NCBI GenBank assembly: GCA_016196905.1
Contig: JACPWV010000127.1
Span: 1-16,881 of the forward strand
Source of the DNA: Chloroflexota bacterium
Lineage (GTDB): Bacteria > Chloroflexota > Anaerolineae > UBA7937 > JACPPX01
Length of the DNA stretch: 16,881 bases
Direction: 5' to 3'
Shown: piece by piece, positions 6,748 through 13,413 of the stretch
Layout of the letters: each line of letters starts with the position of its first letter
Position numbering within the stretch: position 1 is the stretch's first letter
The notes under the pieces: generated by a model
The model's input: the letters and a program-made list of their open reading frames with translations, nothing else
What the model was told of the DNA's origin: nothing
Database searches by the model: none
Translations under genes and position numbers: made by a program

Positions 6748-7053
6748 ATGATTGCAAGAATGTGGCATGGCCGAGTGCCAACATCCAAAGCAAAGGCATA
6801 CCGAGAATTCTTGAATGCGCGAGCCATTCCAGACTATCAATCCGTTGAAGGCAATCTTAGTGTTCACATCCTTGAACGGCTCGAAGGCAGGGTAACGCAC
6901 TTCATTACTCTGACGTTTTGGAAGAGCATGGAAGTTATCAGAGGCTTTGCAGGCGAAGATATAGAAGCTGCAAAATACTATCCAGAAGACAAAGATTTTT
7001 TGCTCGAATTCGAGCCAAGAGTAATGCATTACGAAGTCGTAGGGCAATCGTAA
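6748..7053 (+). CDS. Small ABM-fold (antibiotic biosynthesis monooxygenase-like) protein
   Basis: The 101-residue protein, from ATG 6748 with AGGAG seven bases upstream, begins MIARMWHGRVP and contains SVEGNLSVHILER, THFITLTFWKSMEVIRGFAG and AAKYYPEDKDFLLEFEPRV. This is the pattern of short dimeric ABM-domain proteins related to quinone or haem-degrading monooxygenases; the substrate is unknown. An in-frame upstream start (6685) lacks a ribosome site and likeness. Base composition is clearly more AT-rich than the flanking genes, and codon choice differs, which suggests transfer. The 226 bases upstream hold no gene, only two isolated TATAAT boxes (6573 and 6614) without good -35 partners. A GTTAGCC at 6625 and GGCTAAC at 7209 bracket the gene. 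Confidence 0.8.
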   Translation: MIARMWHGRVPTSKAKAYREFLNARAIPDYQSVEGNLSVHILERLEGRVTHFITLTFWKSMEVIRGFAGEDIEAAKYYPEDKDFLLEFEPRVMHYEVVGQS

Positions 7054-7396
7054 AACGCGCTTTGAGTGTAGTTGGTCGGCCTTTGGTCGCAGGCACACGC
7101 TATAGCTATAGTGCTACATGCGAAAGAAGGAGCGAGTGCCCTGTACAGGCTCAGAGAAATTGACCCGAAGCAATATCCTGAGACGGCAAGTTTCAACAGT
7201 GTGCGGCGGGCTAACAAGGCGCTGGAGCCGACCGCGCTACCGCGGGGGCATTCAGAAGTTTGTGCCTGTCAGCTTAGTCTGTCGGGAGAGTATTCTTGCT
7301 CGGCCCGGCGGCAGTTGAACTCCGTGCCGCTAGATGTATTGATTAAAGCTTGGTGTTCACGTCTGGCAGTCGGCTTCTCGACCCAAGGGCAGCATA
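7054..7396. other. Non-coding accessory stretch with an attC-like left arm
   Basis: No protein-coding gene is supported here; the short open frames resemble the spurious peptides often translated from such repeats. At 7209-7245 the bases GGCTAACAA, GCGCTGGAGCCGAC and the hairpin CCGCG-ctac-CGCGG look like the left arm and loop of an integron attC or a related dispersed repeat. A complementary right arm is not found. The rest, including the palindromic CTATAGCTATAG near 7102-7113, has no recognised function. Confidence 0.3.
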
Positions 7397-7419
7397 ACCC
7401 CGAGGAGAAGGCTCGGGGT
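7397..7419. terminator. Hairpin downstream of the TolB-like remnant
   Basis: ACCCCGAG (7397-7404) pairs with CTCGGGGT (7412-7419) around a seven-base loop. It lies about 32 bases beyond the stop of the remnant ending at 7451, the same distance as the terminator at 7926-7951 from the intact gene's stop. Loose likeness of the bases in between suggests it is the duplicated, diverged copy of that terminator. Confidence 0.4.
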
Positions 7420-7450
7420 CGTGTCTTGTTACTCCTTTAGGACTCAGCCT

Positions 7451-7590
7451 TCACGGCCGCCAGGCCGGCTGATCTCCATCGGCCACCTGGCGCAGATCGC
7501 TTCCATCGGCGTTGACCACCCATAGGGTGCGGGCGCCCGGCTCCCCCATGGCGATGGCGATCTGGGAGCCGTCCGGCGACCAGACGGCCA
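7451..7590 (-). pseudogene. 3' remnant of a second TolB-like lipoprotein gene
   Basis: About 140 bases match the 3' end of the intact gene at 7982-8121, with roughly 88 % identity by eye and no gaps. The last 46 codons remain in frame, with WSPDGSQIAIAMGEPGARTL and the ending QPAWRP before a TGA stop. Homology stops near 7590, where the hicB promoter begins. No start or upstream coding part is present, so it is a fragment of a duplicated gene. It is in the same orientation as the intact copy. Confidence 0.85.
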
Positions 7591-7591
7591 T

Positions 7592-7620
7592 TAGACAGAT
7601 CGGGGCTGAGATGCTAGAAT
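7592..7620 (+). promoter_or_regulatory. Promoter of hicB
   Basis: TAGACA (7592-7597), a 17-base spacer and TAGAAT (7615-7620) each match the sigma-70 consensus at five of six bases. Transcription would begin near 7627, about 28 bases before the hicB ATG. Confidence 0.6.
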
Positions 7621-7654
7621 GGATCTGTAAAATCTAGAACACGAGGCTCATCCG

Positions 7655-7870
7655 ATGGCAAACGAGTTTACGGCTGTTATCGAACGCGACGGCGACTGGT
7701 TTATCGCCTATTCTCCAGAGGTCCCCGGTGCGAATGGCCAGGGCAAGACGAAGGAAGAGGCTATCCAAAGCCTTTCCGAGGCCATTGCCCTGATCCTTAA
7801 GGACCGTCGTGAAGACGGTTTACGGGGAGCCCCGCCGGACGCGATCCTCGAAAAGGTAGCCATCAAGTGA
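7655..7870 (+). CDS. hicB: HicB-family antitoxin
   Basis: The 71-residue protein has the HicB-like partial RNase H fold pattern: EFTAVIERDGDWFIAYSPEV, then PGANGQGKTKEEAIQSLSEA, then LILKDRRED. HicB proteins neutralise the mRNA interferase HicA. The ATG at 7655 has GAGG eight bases upstream. A GTG overlapping the stop (GTGA, 7867-7870) opens with VKRSEPLR, which resembles the first residues of HicA, but likeness ends after about eight codons, so the toxin gene is missing apart from a stump. There is no separate DNA-binding domain in this short form. The gene is flanked on both sides by copies of the TolB-like 3' end and is followed by a terminator. Confidence 0.85.
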   Translation: MANEFTAVIERDGDWFIAYSPEVPGANGQGKTKEEAIQSLSEAIALILKDRREDGLRGAPPDAILEKVAIK

Positions 7871-7893
7871 AGCGGAGCGAACCGCTCCGTGCG
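7867..7893 (+). pseudogene. Stump of hicA toxin gene
   Basis: The GTG at 7867 overlaps the hicB stop by four bases, a spacing common in hicBA pairs. The first eight codons read VKRSEPLR, like the VKRxELLRHL start of HicA, and then the sequence turns into unrelated bases and the terminator. The core motif with the catalytic histidine (G-x-H) of HicA is absent. The likeness is short, so this could be chance. Confidence 0.4.
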
Positions 7894-7925
7894 GCCTCGC
7901 AGTCCGTTCACGGATCAAAAACATA

Positions 7926-7951
7926 CGACCCCCAACTTATTCTGGGGGTCG
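7926..7951. terminator. Bidirectional terminator between hicB and the TolB-like gene
   Basis: CGACCCCC (7926-7933) pairs with GGGGGTCG (7944-7951), a perfect eight-base stem with a ten-base loop. It is followed on + by CGTTTTT and on - by TATGTTTTTG. It lies 31 bases past the stop of the minus-strand gene and 55 bases past hicB. Confidence 0.85.
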
Positions 7952-7981
7952 CGTTTTTGACGCTTGACTTGCAACAAACCC

Positions 7982-9232
7982 TCATGGCCGCCAGGCGGGC
8001 TGATCCCCATCGGCTACCTGACGCAGGCCACTCCCATCGGCGTTGACCACCCACAAGGTGCGCGCGCCCTGTTCCCCCATGGCGATGGCGATCTGGGAGC
8101 CGTCGGGCGACCAGACCGCAGTGGGTGCGATCCCCCGCGCGCCGGTGCGCGCCTCAGCCAAATCTCGACTGATCACCCACACCTCGCTCTCCGGGTCGCT
8201 CAGATCGAACTGGCCGTCGCCATTGGCATCCATGCGCGCGATGAAGAGAAATCGGGAGCTGTCCGGCGACCAGCTCGGCCGGGCGCCCCAGATATCGCCG
8301 AAAGTGCGCTCGTCATAGCGGCCAATCGAATCCCCCTCGGGAGTGCGCAGGGCTACGGTAAAGCCCGAATCGACCCCGAAGGTGGCAGTCAGGATCCGCT
8401 CTCCGTCGGGCGACCAGCGCGGCCAGAACCCGTCATCAGGCATCATAACGATAGTCTCTTGAGTCACGGGATCGATGATCTTGAGCGAGGGCTCTTCACC
8501 GCCCACAAAGGGATCGCCCGAGTCGCGATAGACCAACCGCTTTCCATCGGGCGCCCAATCGAAGTTATCGGCCGTGTATACGAAATCTCTCTTCGGGTCC
8601 CCAATTTCCCGCACCTGGGAGCCGTCCGCTCTGGCCAGCAGCAGTGCTCCCTCGGCCTCCAGGCCACTCGCATACACGGCCAGCCGGTCGCCTTGCGGTG
8701 AGACAACGACTTTTTCTACCGGCCACAGGCCGCTGAACCAGACCTGAGTGGCGAGCGCCTGGGGTTCCCAGGATCCAACCTCGGCAGCGAAAAGCGTCTG
8801 CTCCATCTGCTGCTCACTCTGGACGAAATTACTCATGAAATACAGTCGCGACCCATCGGGCGACCAAGCCGGTGCGTAGCCTTCCCCAACTTTGCGCGGC
8901 TCGCCGCCGGAGGCTTCCACGACGAAGACGGCGTTGCCGGGTTCCCACGGGTTGCCCCCCTGCACATAGGCTAGCCACTCGCCATCGGGGGACCAGAAGG
9001 GTGGAGAGGCCGAGAAAGTCACCACGCCCGGGGCGCTGAGTCGCTGGCTGGCACCGCTCTCCAGATCCTCTACCCAAATCGCCCCATCGTTGCCTACATA
9101 GGCGATCTGGGGGCCAACCACGGGCGGTGGGGTCGCCGTCGGTGTCGGGGTCGGCGTGGGGGTCGCTGGGCGCGGCAGGCAGCCCGCCGCAAACATCGCT
9201 CCGAGCACCACCCCTACCAGTTTTCGATTCAC
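7982..9232 (-). CDS. TolB-like WD40/PD40 beta-propeller lipoprotein
   Basis: The 416-residue protein starts with a lipoprotein signal ending in AAGC (cysteine 18), followed by a Pro/Thr linker (PTPTPTPT, about 22-37). It then has seven PD40-type repeats whose cores include WSPDGEWLAYV, WSPDGSRLYFM, WAPDGKRLVYR, WSPDGERILTA, WSPDSSRFLFI and WSPDGSQIAIA. It is probably tethered outside the cytoplasmic membrane as a protein-interaction propeller; TolB proper belongs to the Tol-Pal system, but no tol genes are here, so the partner is unknown. The start is a GTG (9232) with GGAGGAG eight bases upstream. A 3' fragment of a sister copy lies at 7451-7590. Confidence 0.88.
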   Translation of the reverse strand: MNRKLVGVVLGAMFAAGCLPRPATPTPTPTPTATPPPVVGPQIAYVGNDGAIWVEDLESGASQRLSAPGVVTFSASPPFWSPDGEWLAYVQGGNPWEPGNAVFVVEASGGEPRKVGEGYAPAWSPDGSRLYFMSNFVQSEQQMEQTLFAAEVGSWEPQALATQVWFSGLWPVEKVVVSPQGDRLAVYASGLEAEGALLLARADGSQVREIGDPKRDFVYTADNFDWAPDGKRLVYRDSGDPFVGGEEPSLKIIDPVTQETIVMMPDDGFWPRWSPDGERILTATFGVDSGFTVALRTPEGDSIGRYDERTFGDIWGARPSWSPDSSRFLFIARMDANGDGQFDLSDPESEVWVISRDLAEARTGARGIAPTAVWSPDGSQIAIAMGEQGARTLWVVNADGSGLRQVADGDQPAWRP

Positions 9233-9278
9233 GCGCGGTACTCCTCCTCTCGATAAGCCTGATTATACCCCAGATCGG

Positions 9279-9307
9279 TTGACAGGCCTGTGCAACTCTT
9301 TTAAAGT
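9279..9307 (+). promoter_or_regulatory. Promoter of the acyl-CoA dehydrogenase gene
   Basis: TTGACA (9279-9284), a 17-base spacer and TAAAGT (9302-9307) lie 28 bases before the ATG at 9336. On the opposite strand TATAAT (9267-9262) is a possible -10 box for the divergent lipoprotein gene, without a clear -35 partner. Confidence 0.6.
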
Positions 9308-9335
9308 TGAACCAATCGGCGTCGGCGGAGGGAGC

Positions 9336-10490
9336 ATGGACTTCGAGCTGAGCGATGAGCAGCGCATGATTCAACGCACGCTGCGGGAATTCACCGATGA
9401 GGTGATCGTGCCTCAGGCGCGGGAGAATGATCGCCAGGAGCGCTTTCCCCGCGAGACCATCCAACAACTGGGCCAGCAGGGCTGGACTGGCGCGCCCGTT
9501 CCCCCGGAGTATGGAGGGATGGGGTTGGACTTCATCAGCGAGGCCATCTTGTTTGAGGAGATCGGCCGCGGCGATTCTTCCATCCGCACCACGCTCTCGG
9601 TGCAGATCTCCCTGGTGGAGCTGACCATCCTGCGCTGGGGTAATGAAGAGCAAAAGAGAACTTACCTGCCCAGACTCGCACGAGCCGAGATCATCGGCTG
9701 CTTCGGCCTGACCGAGCCGGGGGCCGGCTCCGATCCAGCCGGCCTGCGCACCTTCGCCCGGCGCGCAAACGATCGCTGGGTGCTCAATGGTTCCAAGACC
9801 TGGATCTCCAATGGAGGCATCGCCGATCTGGCCATCATCTTCGCCCAGACCGACCCGGCCCAGAAGCATCGGGAGATGGCCGCCTTTTTGGTGGAGCGCG
9901 GGATGCCTGGTTATTCGACGCAAGATATCAAAGGCAAACTAGGCCTGCGCGCCTCCAACACCGCCGAGCTGATCCTGGAGAACGTGGAGGTGCCCAAAGA
10001 GAACTTGCTGAGCAAGGTGGGGGACGGCTTTGCCATCGCCATGAGCGCGCTGGACAACGGCCGCTATGGGGTGGCGGCCGGCTGCGTGGGCATCGGCCAG
10101 GCCTGTATCGAGGCCTCCCTCAAGTATGCCAAGGAACGCCATCAGTTCGGGCGGCCCATCGCCTCCTTCCAGCTGGTGCAGGAGATGATCGCGGACATGA
10201 TCGTGGAGACTGAGGCGGCGCGCCTCCTGGTTTACCGGGCCGGCCACGTCAAAAATCTTGGTAAGAAGAGCACCCTGGAGACCACCATCGCCAAACTCTA
10301 CGCCAGCGAGGCGGCGCTGCGCGCCGCGGACCGGGCCATCCAGATCCACGGAGGGTATGGGTACTCCGATGAGTACCCCGTGGAGCGCTACTGGCGAGAC
10401 GCTCGGGTGGCCACCATCTACGAGGGCACCAGCCAGATCCAGAAGCTGATCATCGGCCGCGAGTCCACCGGCATCGATGCTTTCGCGTGA
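9336..10490 (+). CDS. Acyl-CoA dehydrogenase
   Basis: The 384-residue flavoprotein has the full acyl-CoA dehydrogenase layout: N-terminal helical domain (MDFELSDEQRMIQRTLREF), beta domain with GCFGLTEPGAGSD (121-133) and WISNGG (156-161), and C-terminal helical domain with ERHQFGRPIASFQ (267-279), QIHGGYGYSDEYPVER (336-351) and YEGTSQIQKLIIGR (362-375). Glu363 in YEGT is at the usual catalytic base position of short/medium-chain enzymes. It oxidises an acyl-CoA to the enoyl-CoA and passes electrons to ETF; chain-length preference cannot be read. The start at 9336 follows GGAGGGAG and matches the family N-terminus; upstream in-frame starts only add sequence antisense to the lipoprotein gene. 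It appears to be a single-gene unit. The 223 bases after it hold no recognised gene. Confidence 0.95.
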   Translation: MDFELSDEQRMIQRTLREFTDEVIVPQARENDRQERFPRETIQQLGQQGWTGAPVPPEYGGMGLDFISEAILFEEIGRGDSSIRTTLSVQISLVELTILRWGNEEQKRTYLPRLARAEIIGCFGLTEPGAGSDPAGLRTFARRANDRWVLNGSKTWISNGGIADLAIIFAQTDPAQKHREMAAFLVERGMPGYSTQDIKGKLGLRASNTAELILENVEVPKENLLSKVGDGFAIAMSALDNGRYGVAAGCVGIGQACIEASLKYAKERHQFGRPIASFQLVQEMIADMIVETEAARLLVYRAGHVKNLGKKSTLETTIAKLYASEAALRAADRAIQIHGGYGYSDEYPVERYWRDARVATIYEGTSQIQKLIIGRESTGIDAFA

Positions 10491-10713
10491 GACAAACCCT
10501 TCGACCAGGCCTGTCGTCCGCCCATCTCTCCGCTGTTGGACCGCACGGAGTTCGTTTGTGCGTCCTCCATCTGGCGCACCGCATTGACCCTGGGATCCAC
10601 GATGGCGCGTACATATCGCTTGGCAGGGGTAACCTAGCCTCGCCATCCTCGATGCTCTCCATGCTCAAAGCGTAAAACGGGGGTAAAAGACGAGAGACAA
10701 CCGCGGCTGGGCT

Positions 10714-12642
10714 TTGGCCCTGGGCGCCGCCACATTGCTGCTTTACCTCCCTACCGTTTCGCCAGGAGTAGAGGGTGGGGACCCAGGTGAGTTCCAAATC
10801 GTCCCCTATGTCCTCGGCATCCCCCATCAAACCGGATATCCCCTCTACCTGCTTCTGGGAAAGCTGTGGACCCTCCTCCCGATGGGAAGCATTGCCTATC
10901 GGATTAACTTCCTCTCGACCGTCTTTGCAGCATTGACCAGTTCTCTAACCTTTCTCACCGTCAGGACGCTGGGTGCAGGGCGGATTCCTTCGGCCATTGG
11001 AGGCCTGGCCTTCGCGCTCAGCCCCCTCTTCTGGTTCTGGAGCACCCTGGCGGGCGTCCGCTCCATGGCGGTCTTTTTCTTCGCCCTCCTGATCTGGCTG
11101 GCCTTGGCCTGGAGAGCTCAGCTAACTCAAGGCCCGCGGTCCGAGCGTTGGCTGGACGGGCTAGCCCTGAGCCTGGGGTTGGCCCTGACCCATCACCGCA
11201 CCATCGTCTTAGCCATGCCCGCGCTGGCCCTCTTGATGCTGTGGACGCGACCCCCACTGCGGGTGTCGCTCCGTCGACTGCCGAGGCTGGCGCTTCTCTC
11301 CCTGACTCCCCTTCTCCTTTATCTTTACCTGTGGATTCGAGGGAGTATGGACCCTCCCCTCGAAGTTTTTCCAGTAGTCGACCTGGGAAGCTTTATGAAT
11401 CTCATCTTGGCTCCCAGCGCTGTGCAGGACATCGTCCTTCCCAGCCCCGGCGAGCTTCCCCGCCTTTCCTATCATCTCCTCCAAGGGATAGCCTCCCAAT
11501 TCACAGTGATGGGCATCGTCCTGGGAGCGATGGGAGTGTGGAGAATGCGCCATCGACTTCCCGAGCTGGCTTTTCTCTCTTTTATTTTCGGAGCCACGGC
11601 CATTTTCGCAATCGTCTACGGGGGATACGGGCTGGCCTCCCTGCAGCGGGAGCTGATTTACTTTCTTCTGCCCACCTACCTCGTATTCGCAATCTGGATC
11701 GGGCTCGGCGCCGATTCCCTTTGGCGAGGGCTCACCCAGTGGCACCCTGATCCATCCCTCCGCTATTTCGGCGGTGCGCTCTTGGTGACAGCCATTAGCT
11801 GGATGTTCTTCCAACAAGCCCATACCAGCTATCAAAGCATCGAGCAGGCGCGCGGCGCCCCACTCGATCTTTACCGACAGGCCCTGCGCGGGGAAGCCGC
11901 GAGGCGGATGGCGGTGAGCAGCTTGCGGCAAGCTGATCCGGGAGCTATCGTTCTGAGCGACTGGGAGCAGTTCACCGCCCTGCGCTATTATCAGTTAGTA
12001 GAGGGCTGGCGCCCCGACCTTTATATCAATTATCCCATCGATGGATGGCCAGAATGGCTGGAGCGCGCCCGGGCGGAAGGTCGTGCCTTCTACCTGACCC
12101 GTCACCTTCCCGAGGTGGTGGGCCAACGCTTTCTCACCAGTGAGGGGCCTTTGGTGCGGCTGCAGACCCGTGCTTCTCACGCGATCCCTGAGGATAGCCT
12201 CCCAGCGGCGATCAATTTTGGGGATGAGTTAGAGCTGATCGGCTACTCCTACTTGCAGGAGGGCAGGCCCGCAAGGGCGCCCCGCCTCCGTCCAGGGAGT
12301 GTCTTGTCCGCTGTGCTCTATTGGAGGCCTAAGCGCCCACTGGCAGAGAATTACTCCATTTCGATTCGACTCCTCGATTCTAGTGATCAGCCCATCGCCT
12401 CTGTAGACAACCTCCATCCTGTCCTGTCACTGTATCCCACCAGCCTTTGGGAGCCGGGGGAGATCGTGAGCGATTACTACGAATTGCTTCTTCCACCAGG
12501 AGCAGCGCCCGGGCCATATCGTCTGGCAGTGGTGGTTTACCAGAGAGAGGGGGAAGGTCGCCTCACCAACTTGAGTATCGTGGGCACCGACCCACCTCAA
12601 GAGATGGCTGTCTTGGCTCCTTTCTCAATCCCCGGGACCTGA
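10714..12642 (+). CDS. DUF2723 (TMEM260-like) membrane glycosyltransferase with C-terminal beta-sandwich
   Basis: The 642-residue protein (from TTG 10714) has about eleven membrane segments in its first 370 residues. The first loop holds GGDPGEF (21-27) and GIPHQTGYPLYLLLGKLW (35-52), the hallmark of DUF2723, a GT-C fold family related to protein O-mannosyltransferases. D23 and E26 are the likely catalytic acids. The part after about residue 510 (from INFGDELELIGYSY) is a beta-sandwich-like module, probably outside the membrane and shared with the two glycosyltransferases to the right. The start is a problem: an in-frame TAA lies at 10684, no ATG or GTG follows before the first membrane helix, and no clear ribosome site precedes TTG 10714, so the N-terminus is short. 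Substrates are unknown. Confidence 0.85.
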   Translation: MALGAATLLLYLPTVSPGVEGGDPGEFQIVPYVLGIPHQTGYPLYLLLGKLWTLLPMGSIAYRINFLSTVFAALTSSLTFLTVRTLGAGRIPSAIGGLAFALSPLFWFWSTLAGVRSMAVFFFALLIWLALAWRAQLTQGPRSERWLDGLALSLGLALTHHRTIVLAMPALALLMLWTRPPLRVSLRRLPRLALLSLTPLLLYLYLWIRGSMDPPLEVFPVVDLGSFMNLILAPSAVQDIVLPSPGELPRLSYHLLQGIASQFTVMGIVLGAMGVWRMRHRLPELAFLSFIFGATAIFAIVYGGYGLASLQRELIYFLLPTYLVFAIWIGLGADSLWRGLTQWHPDPSLRYFGGALLVTAISWMFFQQAHTSYQSIEQARGAPLDLYRQALRGEAARRMAVSSLRQADPGAIVLSDWEQFTALRYYQLVEGWRPDLYINYPIDGWPEWLERARAEGRAFYLTRHLPEVVGQRFLTSEGPLVRLQTRASHAIPEDSLPAAINFGDELELIGYSYLQEGRPARAPRLRPGSVLSAVLYWRPKRPLAENYSISIRLLDSSDQPIASVDNLHPVLSLYPTSLWEPGEIVSDYYELLLPPGAAPGPYRLAVVVYQREGEGRLTNLSIVGTDPPQEMAVLAPFSIPGT

Positions 12643-12799
12643 GGTCTCCGGGGACTCGGGAATGACATGTCCGTACGCCATGAATGGTCGATGGAGTTCT
12701 GCCTCTCCCCAATCGTTTCCTTCCTCTGCACCCGCGCCACTCGGTACTCACCTTCCGCGCTTTGCAAGGCTCCGGGCCCGACACCCGGGGGCTCGGCGT

Positions 12800-13130
12800 G
12801 TTCCTTTCCTTCGCTTCGCCTAGCTCGATCTAAATCACTACGACCTGGACAATGCCTTTCTCCTCCCTCCGGCGCTATAAATCCTGAAAGGGGGCAACTG
12901 CCCACGCACAGCCTGCAGACCTCCGTGCTTTTCGCCAGCCCCCCTCTCACGGCCTACATCCAGCTGGCGTCCCGGGTCCTACCCGTTCCCCTGGGGATCC
13001 TCGGCGTTCACCATCGCGCTGAATCCTCTGGCTATTCTCTTTGTGTATTTTGCTGGCGCAGCAGATCGACCCGCGCCTCGTCTCCAGCGCGGTTCTCCTC
13101 CTCGCCATTAACCCTTGGTACATTGAACCG
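12800..13130 (+). pseudogene. Decayed GT39-like glycosyltransferase gene fragment
   Basis: Pieces in different frames line up with the N-terminal part of the intact gene on the opposite strand (13414-15459). LRFA*LDLNHYDLDNA (from 12809, stop TAG at 12821) matches LFRFAYFDLLRYDLDNA. HSLQTSVLFASPPLTAYIQL (about 12906-12965) matches LSLQTSVSLPNPPLMSYLQA. Further on, FTIALNPLAILFVYF and PRLVSSAVLLLAINPWYIE match the following helices. At least one stop and two frameshifts break it, and the C-terminal two thirds are missing. Bases 12643-12799 upstream and 13131-13386 downstream contain nothing I can identify. Confidence 0.8.
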
Positions 13131-13386
13131 ATGCCTGAGGATTGGGAGAGCACCTATCCGAAGTCGTTCAATCATTTCCTCGATGGCGAGGACAGTTTAT
13201 CCACTCAAAACGATGATGTAGGCCTGCCGGTTATGCTTTGCGAGCCGGCGACCAGCGGATTGACCGATCGCCCATTTCATTGACAAGGACACAGACCGTA
13301 ACAGTGAGCGGTCCCATCGCGTTATCGAAGCTGGTCTCAGCGCTCTGCAAGCATAGCTCTGCTTGATCAGTTTCCCAAAGCTTCTA

Positions 13387-13413
13387 TGGGGATCGAAGTC
13401 CAAAGTATCCCCA
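13387..13413 (-). terminator. Stem-loop directly after the GT39-like gene
   Basis: TGGGGAT (13387-13393) pairs with ATCCCCA (13407-13413) around a 13-base loop, abutting the stop codon of the minus-strand gene. No U tract follows, so intrinsic termination is doubtful; it may be an mRNA 3' structure. Confidence 0.35.

Noticed and set aside
7209..7319. Complete integron attC site ending at GTTGAAC (7313-7319)
   Set aside because: The right part is not complementary to the GGCTAACAA/GCGCTGGAGC arm, so a full attC fold is not supported.
7072..7440. Overlapping small open frames on + after the ABM gene (also 7118-7318)
   Set aside because: The peptides (RRANKALEPT, LTRRWSRP types) look like translations of a dispersed repeat rather than real proteins.
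8829..9923. Open frame of 364 codons on the minus strand
   Set aside because: It runs antisense to the acyl-CoA dehydrogenase and then out of frame through the lipoprotein gene; no family features.
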